Shown here: piece by piece, positions 35,537-45,463 of the stretch
Layout: each line of letters starts with the position of its first letter
Position numbering within the stretch: position 1 is the stretch's first letter
Assembly: GCF_016907255.1 (NCBI RefSeq)
Contig: NZ_JAFBBQ010000001.1
Location: forward strand, 1,364,001 to 1,428,000
DNA length: 64,000 bases
DNA from: Microbacterium keratanolyticum
GTDB taxonomy: Bacteria; Actinomycetota; Actinomycetes; Actinomycetales; Microbacteriaceae
Direction of reading: 5' to 3'
Notes under the pieces: generated by a model
Database searches by the model: none
What the model was told of the DNA's origin: nothing
What the model saw: only the letters and a program-made list of their open reading frames with translations
Made by a program: the position numbers and the translations under genes

Positions 35537-38490
35537 CAGGCACCCACCCCTCGCGTGCGCTGCGCATGCGCCTGACGATCGACCTCAGCGCCGAGGCTGC
35601 GCAGCACGTCGAGCACGAGGCCGATGACGACGAGGTAGACACCGATGTCGAAGATCGTCGACGTGACGAACTCGACGTGCCCGATGACCGGGAGCGTCGC
35701 CTCCCAGAACGTGCTCGTGAGGGGCGCTTCGCCGAAGAACAACGGCACGACCGCGGCTCCCACCGCGAGGATGAGGCCCGCGCCGAGCAGGCGTCCGGCG
35801 TCTGTGGGAGCGGCGGCACCGAGCTCCCAGCGCCCACCCGCCACGTACCGCATGACGAGCGCCATGCCCGCGACGAGACCGCCGGCGAAGCCGCCGCCCG
35901 GCAGGTTGTGTCCGGCGAAGAGCAGGAAGATCGACACCACGATGATGGTGTGGAACAGCACGCGCACGATGACTTCCAGCAGGATCGAGCGACTCTGCGG
36001 GTCGACGTGCTGACTGCTCACGAGCCAGGCGCGCGGGGCGTCGCGGTTCTCCGCCGTGCGGAAGCGCAGCCCCTCGGTCGTCTCGACCAGCGGGATGCGC
36101 GCCTGGACACGCCGCGACGCATCCGGCAGGTTCTTGGTGCTGGAGAGCAGATCGTCGCGATGCGTGACGAAGACGAGGGATGCGACACCGGTCGCCGCGA
36201 GCACGAGAACGGAGAGCTCACCCATGGTGTCCCAGCCGCGGAGGTCGACGAGTGCGACGTTGACGACGTTCTTCCCGTGTCCGAGCTCATAGGCCAGCTC
36301 GGTGAAGGCGACGGAGATGGGCTCGGCGATGCGCGCGCTCGTCGCGACGATCGCGACCAGCGCCATCGTGACGCCGACGGATGCGCCGAGCACGGCACGA
36401 GGGATGCGTCCGACGGACGCGTTGTGCTCCCCCATGCGCGCGGGCAGTCGACGCAGCACGAGCGCGAACGTCACGAGCGTGACGGTCTCGACGAGGATCT
36501 GCGTGAGCGCGAGGTCGGGCGCACCGCTGGTTGCGAAGAGCACGACCATGCCGAGACCTGTGACCGAGACGAGCACGACGCCGGTGTAGCGCTTCTGGGC
36601 ACGGACCGCGATGATTCCGGCGGCGATCATGATCGGCGCGACGACCAGCTGGATCGGAGTGTGCCAGGCGCTCAGCTCTGCGCGCGCCGGACCGCTCGCG
36701 AACAGTGCCGTCGCCTCGGCGGCCACGACGACGACGAAGATCGTGCCGACATACACCGGAAGCGAACCGCGCTGCGTGAGCGTGGTCGTGAGCACGGAGA
36801 GCCGGTCGATGCCGCGCACCACGAGGTAGTAGCCGTCGATCGCGGTGAACGGGAGCAGCCTCTTGCGACTGCTCCAGCCGAGGCGCAGCGTGAAAACGAA
36901 CAGCCCGATGCCGAGCGCGATCGCCAGCAGGGAGATGAAGAGCGCAGGTTCCAGGCCGTGCCACAGCGCAAGATGCCCGGGCTCGAGCGGAGAGCCGTCG
37001 TAAGCGGGAATCGTCGACGTGTGGGCGTAGCCCTGCAGCGCGTGATCGACGAGTGGAGCCGCGAGGCCGATTAGCGACAGGCCCGACAGGACCACGGGCG
37101 CGACGAGGAATCCGAACGGCGGGTCGGGCCATGCCGTTTCTGGAATATATTCGCCGGCGGAGTCCTTCTTGCGCCAGAACGCACCCCACAGGAAGCGCGC
37201 GCCGTAGGCCGCGGTCAGCACAGCGCCGAGAACGACACCCATGAACGCCACGAGTCCCCAGGGGGATCCGAGCTGGGCATCATGCAGGAGCGCGGTGAGC
37301 GCTGACTCCTTCGCGACGAAGCCGATCGTCGGCGCGATGCCGGCCATGGAACCGATGGCGATGAAGGCAGCTGTCGCCATGACCGGCGCCTGGCGTCCCA
37401 CGCCCGAGAGTTCGTTCACGTCACGCGTGGACAGCTGACGGTCGATGACGCCGACGATGAGGAAGAGTGCCGACTTGAAGAGCGCGTGACCGATCACGAG
37501 AGCGAGGCCCGCAAGGGCGGCATCCGGGGTTCCGTAGCCGATCACGACCGTGAACAGACCGAGCTGACTCACGGTGCCGAACGCGAGGATGCGCTTCAGG
37601 TCGGTCTCACGCAGCGCCTGATACCCGCCGATGAGCATCGTGAGCACGCCGAGGCTGATCACGACCGGGCGCCACGGACCCGACAGGGCGAAGACGGGAG
37701 CGAGGCGTGCGATCAGGTAGATGCCCGCCTTCACCATGGCGGCGGCATGCAGGTAGGCGCTGACGGGAGTCGGTGCGGCCATGGCACCGGGCAGCCAGAA
37801 GTGGAAGGGGAAGATCGCCGACTTGCTGAGCGCGCCCACCAGGATCATGACGATCGCCGCGTCGATGAGCGGCCCCGTCGGGGCGAGTTCGAGGATCTCC
37901 GTGATGCTCGTCGTCCCGGTGTCCACCACGAGGAGCACGACGCCGACGAACATGACGAGGCCGCCGAGTGTCGTGACGAGCAGCGCCTGCAACGCCGAAC
38001 GTCGGCTCGCACCGCGTCGGTTGTAATACCCGATCAGAAGGTAGGAGAGGATGCTCGTCAGCTCCCAGAACATGACCAGCAGCACGAAGTCATCGGTGAG
38101 CACGAGTCCGTACATCGCGCCCGCGAAAGCGAGAAGCACCGCGGCGAACTGACCGAGGCCAGGCTCGGGCTTCTCGGAATCGAAGTACCAGCGGCAGTAC
38201 AGGAGCACCAGGGCACCGACGCCGGTGACGATGAGGGTCAGCACCCAGCTGAGGACGTCCATGCGGAACGACAGGGTGATCCCGAGCTGAGGGATCCACT
38301 CGACTGATTGCTGGGGGATGTGTGCGGCATCGGATGCGCCCGCGATGACGGTCGGCGTCAGAAGCGCTGCATGAACAAATGCCGCTGCGGGAATAAGAGC
38401 CGCCACAGCGAATGCCCGCGCGCCGATCCACTTCACGAGCAGCGGCAGAAGCAGCGCAGAGAGCGTGAACACGACGAGGAGGGTCAGCAT
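35536..38490 (-). CDS. mnhA: Mrp antiporter subunit A fused to B (MnhA-MnhB)
   Basis: 984 aa. Residues about 1-700 are the NuoL-like MrpA core (MFWELTSILSYLLIGYYNRR, HAAAMVKAGIYLIARL, LKRILAFGTVSQLG). The last 170 or so are MrpB-like (FHTIIVVSIFLLFAGHNLPGGGFAGGL split here for brevity). A fused A-B subunit is usual in Actinobacteria, so no mnhB gene is missing. It starts the operon mnhA-C-D-E-F-G and is preceded by the region with the parS site. Confidence 0.94.
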   Translation of the reverse strand: MLTLLVVFTLSALLLPLLVKWIGARAFAVAALIPAAAFVHAALLTPTVIAGASDAAHIPQQSVEWIPQLGITLSFRMDVLSWVLTLIVTGVGALVLLYCRWYFDSEKPEPGLGQFAAVLLAFAGAMYGLVLTDDFVLLVMFWELTSILSYLLIGYYNRRGASRRSALQALLVTTLGGLVMFVGVVLLVVDTGTTSITEILELAPTGPLIDAAIVMILVGALSKSAIFPFHFWLPGAMAAPTPVSAYLHAAAMVKAGIYLIARLAPVFALSGPWRPVVISLGVLTMLIGGYQALRETDLKRILAFGTVSQLGLFTVVIGYGTPDAALAGLALVIGHALFKSALFLIVGVIDRQLSTRDVNELSGVGRQAPVMATAAFIAIGSMAGIAPTIGFVAKESALTALLHDAQLGSPWGLVAFMGVVLGAVLTAAYGARFLWGAFWRKKDSAGEYIPETAWPDPPFGFLVAPVVLSGLSLIGLAAPLVDHALQGYAHTSTIPAYDGSPLEPGHLALWHGLEPALFISLLAIALGIGLFVFTLRLGWSSRKRLLPFTAIDGYYLVVRGIDRLSVLTTTLTQRGSLPVYVGTIFVVVVAAEATALFASGPARAELSAWHTPIQLVVAPIMIAAGIIAVRAQKRYTGVVLVSVTGLGMVVLFATSGAPDLALTQILVETVTLVTFALVLRRLPARMGEHNASVGRIPRAVLGASVGVTMALVAIVATSARIAEPISVAFTELAYELGHGKNVVNVALVDLRGWDTMGELSVLVLAATGVASLVFVTHRDDLLSSTKNLPDASRRVQARIPLVETTEGLRFRTAENRDAPRAWLVSSQHVDPQSRSILLEVIVRVLFHTIIVVSIFLLFAGHNLPGGGFAGGLVAGMALVMRYVAGGRWELGAAAPTDAGRLLGAGLILAVGAAVVPLFFGEAPLTSTFWEATLPVIGHVEFVTSTIFDIGVYLVVIGLVLDVLRSLGAEVDRQAHAQRTRGVGA

Positions 38491-38644
38491 GTGCGAACTC
38501 CTCTGGCTCGTCGGTCGGCGGGCGACTCAGGCGGGCGGTACTCGTCCATTTTACGGGGAAACCAGGCCGGTCCCGACCGTTTGGGGGACAGAAACACGCG
38601 AAAGGCGCATCGGATCACCCCTTGGCAACCAGCGCCCAACAGGC

Positions 38645-38658
38645 GTTTCACGTGAAAC
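38645..38658. other. parS: parS centromere-like site (ParB binding)
   Basis: GTTTCACGTGAAAC is a perfect 14-bp palindrome equal to the core of the bacterial parS consensus TGTTTCACGTGAAACA, lacking only the outermost T/A pair. It lies in the 200-bp gap between divergent mnhA and a membrane protein gene. ParB spreads from such sites to organise origin-proximal DNA, so the window should lie near oriC. Confidence 0.85.
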
Positions 38659-38691
38659 GGTGCGCTCAAGATTTCTCGACAATTCCTTGCC

Positions 38692-40218
38692 ATGGCACCG
38701 CAGAATGGAGCGGTGACTCACCTGCGACGGGCTCTGCCGGAGATCGGTGGATGGGCGGCGGCCATTGCGATCGCGGTGATCATCGTCGGTCAGGTGGCTT
38801 CCACGGCGCGAGCCGAGGTGCTGTTCCGGGATGCGGATTCCCTCATCGTCGCACTCGTGACGAGATCCCTCGTCGAAGGTTCAGCGACACAGTGGGCCAT
38901 GTCTCCGGTGCTCTTCCTCCCAGAGGTCGCCGCGTTCCTTCCCCTCTGGCTCGTCGCACATTCCCTTCTCGGCATGAATCTGTTCGGAGTCCTGGCGGTG
39001 AGCGCCGTGATCACTGTCGCGCTGCTCTATGGGGCTCTCCGCTTCGCAGCCGGGCCCCGCGGGGAGGGCCGATGGCCGATCGTCGCGGCCCTCGCAGCGC
39101 TCAGCCTGTTCGGGATCCTTGCTGCAAGTGAGTCCTCCGCGTCTCGCGACTCCCTCGAGTTGGCCTCCCTCGCACTGACCTCCACCTACTACATCGGAGC
39201 CGTCGCGGCGATGCTCTTCACCATCGGCGCTCTGCGTCGCCACCGCGAGCAGCCGCGGCACGGCACCGCTCTGCTGATCACCCTCGCGCTGGTCGCATTC
39301 GTCTCCACGCTGTCGAACCCGCTGTTCATCGCCTGGGCGACCGCACCGCTCGCACTGCTGCTGGGCTGGCGGATGTTCCGGGGCGATGTGCCCGCACGGC
39401 GGGAGCTCGTCCTGCTTGTCGGAGGCTCGGCGCTCGGCTTCCTCAGTCGCATTCCACTTTCGGCATGGATTGCGGACACGAGCGCCGCCTACGCCCAGCC
39501 CGCGCGCTGGCTCGACGCGGCGAGCGCCTACCTCACCCTGCTCGGTGAGCGACTGAGCACTCCCCAGGGACTCCTGGCCGCGTTGCTCGTCGTCGGTCTC
39601 CTCGGGCTCGGGATCGAGCGCACGCGACACGTCCGCGATTCAGGCACCGCCCTCGTCGCGATGGCATCCTGGCTCATCCCTGCCGTGGTAGTCGTCGGGA
39701 TGATCGCAATGGGAACGCAGTCCGCGCGCTACCTGCAGCCGGTCGTGTGGGCGCCTCTCCTCGCGGTGCTGTGCCTACCTCGCCCGCCGCTGCCCCGCCG
39801 ACTGCGCATGGTCCTCGCGGTGACGCTCTCGATCGTGCTGCTTCTCATCGCGGTCCTCAGCACACAGCGGATCCGCACCGCGGTGCAGCATCCGGATCCC
39901 GACCTCGCCTGCGTGACCGACCGGATCCGCGCACACCCCGAACAGACCGGCGCAGGGCAGTTCTGGACGGTCCGCCTGCCCAAGGCGCTCCTCCCCGATC
40001 CGTCCCAGCTCGTGCAGGTCGATCATGAGCTCAACGCCTACGCCTGGCTCGTCGACCGGGGCGACTTCTCCGTCGACGCCGTCACGTTCCTGATCGAGGA
40101 TGCGCAGACGGTCGCCGGGAACTTCCCCGGGCGAGAGAACGCCACAGAGATCTCGTGCGGTCGGTACACGATCGTGCAGCTCCCCGAGCCCGTGCCCCTC
40201 GGTCCGCAGAGGTCCTAA
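38692..40218 (+). CDS. polytopic membrane protein of unknown function
   Basis: 508 aa with about ten to eleven membrane segments from residue 19 to about 400 and a soluble C-terminal domain (about 405-508, DPDLACVTDRIRAHPE). The FRDADSLIV motif in the first large loop resembles acidic loop motifs of GT-C glycosyltransferases, but I see no firm family. It is alone on the plus strand; its stop overlaps that of the convergent LacI gene. Possibly envelope glycosylation. Confidence 0.7.
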   Translation: MAPQNGAVTHLRRALPEIGGWAAAIAIAVIIVGQVASTARAEVLFRDADSLIVALVTRSLVEGSATQWAMSPVLFLPEVAAFLPLWLVAHSLLGMNLFGVLAVSAVITVALLYGALRFAAGPRGEGRWPIVAALAALSLFGILAASESSASRDSLELASLALTSTYYIGAVAAMLFTIGALRRHREQPRHGTALLITLALVAFVSTLSNPLFIAWATAPLALLLGWRMFRGDVPARRELVLLVGGSALGFLSRIPLSAWIADTSAAYAQPARWLDAASAYLTLLGERLSTPQGLLAALLVVGLLGLGIERTRHVRDSGTALVAMASWLIPAVVVVGMIAMGTQSARYLQPVVWAPLLAVLCLPRPPLPRRLRMVLAVTLSIVLLLIAVLSTQRIRTAVQHPDPDLACVTDRIRAHPEQTGAGQFWTVRLPKALLPDPSQLVQVDHELNAYAWLVDRGDFSVDAVTFLIEDAQTVAGNFPGRENATEISCGRYTIVQLPEPVPLGPQRS

Positions 40219-41309
40219 CTGCGCGCGGCGGGACCCGTGGTGGTGCCGATGCGGAAGGTGCAGTTCAACAGCTGGGAGCTTGCGGGCTCACCCCGCAGCA
40301 TTCGCGCCACCGCGGCACCCGCCGCGCGGCCCTTCTCTGCCGATGGCTGCACGACCGTGGTGAGCACGTGGCCACCGAGACCGTCGACTTCGACCCCGTC
40401 GAAGCCGGTCACGCTCACATCCTCGGGCACCCGCAGGCCGAGCTCTTCGGCGGCGCGCACGACGCCGGCAGCGAGCAGGTCGCTCTGCGCGATGATCGCC
40501 GTTGGGCGACGACGCGGACCGTCCTCCGGCACGTCGAGCAGCAGCCGCCCGGCCAGCACTCCCTCGTCGATGAAGCTGCCCTCACTCTGGACGACCTGCG
40601 CATCCGGGAAGGCCTGCCGCACATCGCGCAGGCGGCGCGCGGTGATTTCGACGCGGATGCGCGCGATCTGCTCCTCGGTGACGAAACCGCGTTCAAGATC
40701 CAGCCCGAACGGAAGAGTGACGATCGCGACGTCTTCATGGCCGAGGTCGCGCAGATGCGTGTTGAGCTGCGCGGATGCTTCGTCGCTGTCGAGTTCGACG
40801 TGCGCGGCATCCGCTCCGCCGTCGCCTTCGATCACCACGACCGGCAGCCCGCGGGCGCGGATGACGTCGAGGCTCTCATAGGTGCGGGGCGTGCAGCTCA
40901 GGAGCACGACCGCGTCGACGGGCGCGGTGTCGAGGGTGACGGGGTTCTCCCCGCCGGGGTCGTGCCGCAACAGAAGCACGCCGGAGCCGAGCGTGGCGAG
41001 TGCGTCGGTGAGGCCGTCCATCGTGGCGGTCTTCACGGGGTCGAGGAAGGCGGTGCGCAGGTGCTCTTCGAGGACGACCGCGACGATGCCGCTGCGCCCC
41101 GTGCGCAATGAGGCGGCCCGCGGATCGGGCCCGGCGTAGCCCAGTTCGGCCGCCGCATCCAGCACGCGCTGCCGGGTCGCATCCGACACCTTGGTCTTGC
41201 CGCTGAAGACCACCGAGGCGGTGGAGCCGGAGACTCCGGCGGCTCGGGCGACGTCGGCGATCGTCGCTCGGCGGGGCGCCGGCGTGCGGTTCGTCTCGGT
41301 CGTGCTCAT
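40215..41309 (-). CDS. LacI family transcriptional regulator
   Basis: 364 aa from MSTTETNRTP with GAAAGGAG upstream. The N-terminal helix-turn-helix reads ATIADVARAAGVSGSTASVVFSGK, followed by the hinge and a periplasmic-binding-protein-like effector domain. It is divergent from the MFS gene, and a perfect palindrome lies between them, so autoregulation and control of the transporter are likely. Effector unknown, probably a sugar. Confidence 0.93.
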   Translation of the reverse strand: MSTTETNRTPAPRRATIADVARAAGVSGSTASVVFSGKTKVSDATRQRVLDAAAELGYAGPDPRAASLRTGRSGIVAVVLEEHLRTAFLDPVKTATMDGLTDALATLGSGVLLLRHDPGGENPVTLDTAPVDAVVLLSCTPRTYESLDVIRARGLPVVVIEGDGGADAAHVELDSDEASAQLNTHLRDLGHEDVAIVTLPFGLDLERGFVTEEQIARIRVEITARRLRDVRQAFPDAQVVQSEGSFIDEGVLAGRLLLDVPEDGPRRRPTAIIAQSDLLAAGVVRAAEELGLRVPEDVSVTGFDGVEVDGLGGHVLTTVVQPSAEKGRAAGAAVARMLRGEPASSQLLNCTFRIGTTTGPAARS

Positions 41310-41340
41310 AGAAAGGAGAATACCGCGCCCCTTCTGCGGC

Positions 41341-41356
41341 ATCGAATCGTTTCGAT
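41341..41356. promoter_or_regulatory. LacI-type operator
   Basis: ATCGAA-TCGT-TTCGAT, a 16-bp palindrome with perfect 6-bp arms, lies 31 nt from the LacI start and only 3 nt before the MFS start codon. A repressor bound here would block ribosome-proximal promoter DNA of both genes. The form matches the LacI-family class of even-spaced operators with a central CG region. Confidence 0.7.
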
Positions 41357-41359
41357 ACG

Positions 41360-42601
41360 ATGGAGTCCATGGATGCCACCCTCACCCGCCCGGTCTACGT
41401 GCGCTGGCGTACCGCGATCTTCGCGATCTTCTTCTCCAGCGGCCTCTCGATCGCCACCTGGGCATCGCGCGTGCCAGACATCCGCCTCGCCCTCGAGATC
41501 GACAAGGCGCAGGTCGGAATGCTGCTGCTCGGCGCAGGCATCGCCTCCATCATCGGCATCTCCTCGAGTCCTGCCGTGCTGGCGCGCACCGGTGCCCGGC
41601 TCGGGATGATCCTCTCGATCACGACCTTCGCGACCGGTGTCGCCCTGATCGGCATCGGCGCGAACGTCTTCGGCTCCTTCCAGATCGTGCTGCTGGGACT
41701 CGTGCTGTTCGGACTCGGCAATGGGTGCGTCGACGTCATGATGAATGTCGAGGCCACCGCCATCGAGCAGCACTCCGGCAAGACGATCCTGCCGCTGTTC
41801 CACGCGTTCTTCAGCTTCGGCACCGTGATCGGCGCGGGCATCGGCGCCCTCGCCGCCCTGTGGCAGATCTCCGTCTTCGCGCATGCCGTGACCGTCGGAA
41901 TCCTGATCTTCGTGATCGGCGCTGTCAGCGTGGCCAACGTTCCGCGCCGCGCCGAGACACTCGACCCCGTCGAGGGCGACACCGAGAAGGTGCACTGGCG
42001 CGAGCGGATGCACGTGGCGCTCTCCGCCTGGCGGGAGCCGCGCACCTACGCGCTGGGTGTGGTCATGCTCGGCATGTCGTTCGCCGAGGGCGGCGCCAAC
42101 GACTGGCTCGCCCTCGGAGTGGCCGAGGAGCACGCGGGCGGCACGCCCGCTCTGGGTGCGGCGGCACTCGCCGTCTTCTCCGTCGCGATGACGACCGTGC
42201 GCATCTTCGGCGGTCCCCTCGTCGACCGTCTCGGCAGAGTGATCGTGCTGCGGGTTCTCGCGTTGACGGCGGCTGCGGGCATCCTGCTCTTCATCCTCGC
42301 GCCGTCGATTCCGATGGTCTTCCTCGGCGCCGCACTCTGGGGCATCGGGGCGTCGCTCGGATTCCCACTGGGAATGTCCGCCGCCGCGGACGACCCGGCG
42401 AAGGCCGCCGCGCGCGTGAGCGCCGCCGCCACGATCGGCTACATCTCCTTCCTCGGCGGTCCGCCGGTGCTCGGCTTCATCAGCGAGCACATCGGCCTGC
42501 TGAACACGCTGTACATCCTGGTCGTGCTGGCCGTGGCATCCGGTCTGTTCTCGGGCGCCGCCCGTCCGCTGCGCGAGGACGAGAAGACGCCGACCACCTA
42601 G
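41360..42601 (+). CDS. MFS transporter
   Basis: 413 aa with 12 membrane segments (ATWASRVPDIRLAL loop after the first, FHAFFSFGTVIGAGIGAL, GLLNTLYILVVLAV near the end), resembling the YbjJ/FucP-like branch. An internal ATG at 41369 is an equally good start because the operator ends only 3 nt before 41360. Under LacI control. The substrate is likely a sugar or related small molecule. Stop overlaps the convergent response regulator stop. Confidence 0.9.
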   Translation: MESMDATLTRPVYVRWRTAIFAIFFSSGLSIATWASRVPDIRLALEIDKAQVGMLLLGAGIASIIGISSSPAVLARTGARLGMILSITTFATGVALIGIGANVFGSFQIVLLGLVLFGLGNGCVDVMMNVEATAIEQHSGKTILPLFHAFFSFGTVIGAGIGALAALWQISVFAHAVTVGILIFVIGAVSVANVPRRAETLDPVEGDTEKVHWRERMHVALSAWREPRTYALGVVMLGMSFAEGGANDWLALGVAEEHAGGTPALGAAALAVFSVAMTTVRIFGGPLVDRLGRVIVLRVLALTAAAGILLFILAPSIPMVFLGAALWGIGASLGFPLGMSAAADDPAKAAARVSAAATIGYISFLGGPPVLGFISEHIGLLNTLYILVVLAVASGLFSGAARPLREDEKTPTT

Positions 42602-43239
42602 GCGCGGGGTCGGCGTGCGAGCGCCGCCGCATGCGAGCGGCTCTCCGCGCCGAGCTTGGCGAGCACGTTCGACACGTGGGTCTTCACGGTCGGAAGAGAG
42701 ATCCCCAGTCGATCGGCGAGCTGACGATTCGACCATCCGTTCAGGATGCCGTCGAGCACCTCGCGTTCCCGCGTCGTGAGCTCGGGCTGATCTGCAGGAT
42801 CGGGCGCAGCATCCGGCGCATCCCGCACGACGAGTGCGAGCGCACGGCGCGTGACTTTCGGATCCAGTGCCCCGTCGCCAGCGGCGACCGCGTGCACAGC
42901 CTGCACGAGCGTCGGCGCATCGACGGTCTTGAGCAGGAACCCTGCCGCACCCGCGCGCAATGCGCCGAAGACCAGCTCGTCCTCATCGAAACTCGTCAGC
43001 ACGAGGACGTCACTGAGGCCGCGTTCGACGATCTCTCTCGTCGCCGAGACGCCGTCTCGGCCGGGCATCCGCAGGTCCATGAGCACGACGTCCGGGCGCA
43101 GCGCCTGCGCATTGCGCACCGCCACATCGCCGTCCGCGGCCTCACCGACCACCTCGACTCCGTGCGCTTCGAGCATGATCCGCAGGCCCGCGCGGATCGC
43201 GCCATGATCGTCGGCGAGCAGCACCGTCGGCGCACTCAT
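42598..43239 (-). CDS. two-component response regulator, NarL/FixJ family
   Basis: 213 aa. Receiver domain with acidic pocket (LLADDH), phosphorylation site Asp in VVLMDLRMPG (about residue 54) and the switch Lys (GFLLKTVD). C-terminal LuxR-type helix-turn-helix (LTTREREVLDGILNGWSNRQ). The start overlaps the kinase gene stop (ATGA), so the two work as a pair. Confidence 0.94.
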   Translation of the reverse strand: MSAPTVLLADDHGAIRAGLRIMLEAHGVEVVGEAADGDVAVRNAQALRPDVVLMDLRMPGRDGVSATREIVERGLSDVLVLTSFDEDELVFGALRAGAAGFLLKTVDAPTLVQAVHAVAAGDGALDPKVTRRALALVVRDAPDAAPDPADQPELTTREREVLDGILNGWSNRQLADRLGISLPTVKTHVSNVLAKLGAESRSHAAALARRPRA

Positions 43240-44429
43240 GCCGCCACCTCTCGCGGAAGCACCGCATCCACCGACCATCCGCGGGCGATCGGCCCCGCAT
43301 GCAGCGTGCCGCCCAGCATCCCCACCCGCTCCTTCAGCATGCTCAGCCCCCACCCGCTGCCGCTGTAGCCGGGAACCGTGAAGGACGTGCCCCCGCGCGA
43401 GATCACGCGCACGCGCACCGCCTCGTCCTCCGTGGCGAGAAGCACATCGACCTCCGCGCCGCTCGCGTGCCGAGCACAGTTCACGAGGGCCTCGCGGATC
43501 GTCCGCACCACCGTCTGCTCGGCGGCAGACGACAGCGGCGTGACGGCCTCGAGCACCGCCGTGACCTGCAGGCCCGATCGGCGAGCGTCGTCGATGATCG
43601 CATCGAGGTCTGCCAACCGGGGTGTGGAGAGCGGATCTCCCTCGCCGTGCCGCAGCACCGTGATCATGCTGCGCAGCGCCCGGTGCGCGTCGAGTCCGGC
43701 ATCGCGGACCGCCTGAAGCGCCGCCCGGTCGCGCTCCTGCGCAGGCGCGGTCGACAGCGCCGCCTCGGCGCGGATCGCCATGGCCAGCACGTGCCCGGCG
43801 ACGACATCGTGGAGCTCCTTCGCCATCGTCTCGCGTTCCTCGCGGATGGCCTCTTCGCGGTCGCGCTCCGCGGCTTCGGCCGCCGCATCCGCACGCTGAC
43901 GGTGCAGCTCTGCGAGTTCGTTGGCCTGTGCCATCGCGACCGCCCACCAGTAGTCGGTGCCGAAGATCGCCCCGAACTGCGCCGCCGTCAGCAGCGCGAC
44001 CGGGAACGGCATCCGCGCCATCAGCAGCGCTCCCGCGAAGATGACGATCACGGCGATGACGATGGCCCACAGCAGGCGTCGACGAACAGCAGGCGACGCC
44101 TGGAAGGCCATGAACCAGAGCACATCCAGGAGCACGAGCAGGGGCCCGATGCCGCCGACGGTGAGCAGGTCGACCGTGAAGACGACGCTCGCGCCGATCA
44201 GGGAGAACAGCGGCGCGCGGCGCTTGGTCAGCATGAACACCGCGGCGGGAAGCACCGTGAGAAGCGTCGCCCAGGAGGATAACCCCTCGATCGCGAGCGG
44301 CATGAACCGCCAGCTTCCGCCGACCCCGAGCGCGGCGATCAGAACGCTGAACAGCACGACACCCAACGCATCGAGCACGAGGCGGTGCCGCTGATACGCC
44401 TCGCGAATCCACGATCCCGCCTGTGACAT
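43236..44429 (-). CDS. sensor histidine kinase (HisKA_3 type)
   Basis: 397 aa from MSQAGSWIREAYQ. About six N-terminal membrane segments, a coiled-coil (residues about 180-210), the phospho-acceptor His in MAKELHDVVAGH, an N-box (REALVNCARH) and the G-box GSGWGLSMLKER. The membrane-embedded sensor suggests an envelope or membrane stress input. Partner of the overlapping response regulator. Confidence 0.94.
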   Translation of the reverse strand: MSQAGSWIREAYQRHRLVLDALGVVLFSVLIAALGVGGSWRFMPLAIEGLSSWATLLTVLPAAVFMLTKRRAPLFSLIGASVVFTVDLLTVGGIGPLLVLLDVLWFMAFQASPAVRRRLLWAIVIAVIVIFAGALLMARMPFPVALLTAAQFGAIFGTDYWWAVAMAQANELAELHRQRADAAAEAAERDREEAIREERETMAKELHDVVAGHVLAMAIRAEAALSTAPAQERDRAALQAVRDAGLDAHRALRSMITVLRHGEGDPLSTPRLADLDAIIDDARRSGLQVTAVLEAVTPLSSAAEQTVVRTIREALVNCARHASGAEVDVLLATEDEAVRVRVISRGGTSFTVPGYSGSGWGLSMLKERVGMLGGTLHAGPIARGWSVDAVLPREVAA

Positions 44430-44546
44430 GACTTCATGCAACCATGCCCGACCTCCCGTCGCATCCGCCGAAGGTATGAGCCGTTGCGCAGGAAGACGGG
44501 ACTTTCGCCCGATCTCAGAACGTGATCGCATCGCGAGGCTGAGGAT

Positions 44547-45422
44547 ATGGAGATCTTCGGAGGACTGCCTCTGCCCCTCGCGCTGGCGATACTGGCGCTC
44601 GTCGACAGTCTGAGCATCGGCACGCTGCTCATCCCTGTCTTCCTGCTGCTGAGCCCGGGGCGGGTGCGCGTGGGGCGCATCCTGCTGTATCTCGCGACCA
44701 TCGCGGGCTTCTACTTCCTCGTCGGTCTGCTCTTCCTCTGGGGCCTGGTGAATGTCGTCGACGTCGCCGCCGACTTCCTTGCGTCGCCGGTGGGCGTGGG
44801 AATCCGCCTCGCGATCGGGATCGCCCTGCTGGTCACGTCCTTTCTGATCCCCAGCGGAAAGAAGACAGCGGATGCGTCGGCCGCACCCGCCGCCGGCTCG
44901 ATCAGCGTCTCCTCGACCGCTGCCTCTGGCTCCTGGGTCGCCGGCACGAGTCTGAGTGCGTCGACGGCCTTGCCCGCCCCGACTCCGGACGCGAGCGCCG
45001 CGGCCCCGGAAGGGCGGGTCACGCGCTGGCGTGCGCGGCTGCTCGATCCCCGGACGCGCGGATCCGCCGTCATGGTCGTCGCGCTGACGGCCGGCCTCGT
45101 CGAGGTGGCGACGATGCTGCCGTACATCATGGCGATGACGATGCTCGCGGATTCGGGCGTGAGCACGCCGATGCGGGTGGTCTCCCTCGTCGGCTACTGC
45201 GCGCTGATGACCGTTCCCGCACTGTTGTTGCTGCTGCTCCGCCTCGTCGCCGCCGGCATCGTGCAGGGTCCGCTGGAGCGACTGGCCGCGTGGATGCAGC
45301 GCACCGGTGCCGAGAACACGGCGTGGATCGTGGGCATCCTGGGGTTCCTCATCGCCCGTGCTGCGGCGACCGAACTCGGCCTCCTCGACGGCGTGGGCTC
45401 CTTCCTGGACTCGATCACCTGA
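44547..45422 (+). CDS. GAP family membrane protein (Sap-like)
   Basis: 291 aa with six membrane segments: LALAILALVDSLSIGTLLIP at the start and VALTAGLVEVATMLPYIMAM after a Ser/Ala-rich central loop (about 105-150). The family includes mycobacterial proteins tied to glycolipid transport. It is divergent from the two-component genes, which suggests it may be their target. Confidence 0.8.
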   Translation: MEIFGGLPLPLALAILALVDSLSIGTLLIPVFLLLSPGRVRVGRILLYLATIAGFYFLVGLLFLWGLVNVVDVAADFLASPVGVGIRLAIGIALLVTSFLIPSGKKTADASAAPAAGSISVSSTAASGSWVAGTSLSASTALPAPTPDASAAAPEGRVTRWRARLLDPRTRGSAVMVVALTAGLVEVATMLPYIMAMTMLADSGVSTPMRVVSLVGYCALMTVPALLLLLLRLVAAGIVQGPLERLAAWMQRTGAENTAWIVGILGFLIARAAATELGLLDGVGSFLDSIT

Positions 45423-45463
45423 CCACGCGCGCGCGTCGCGCGCACACGAAGTAGGCTCGTCGG

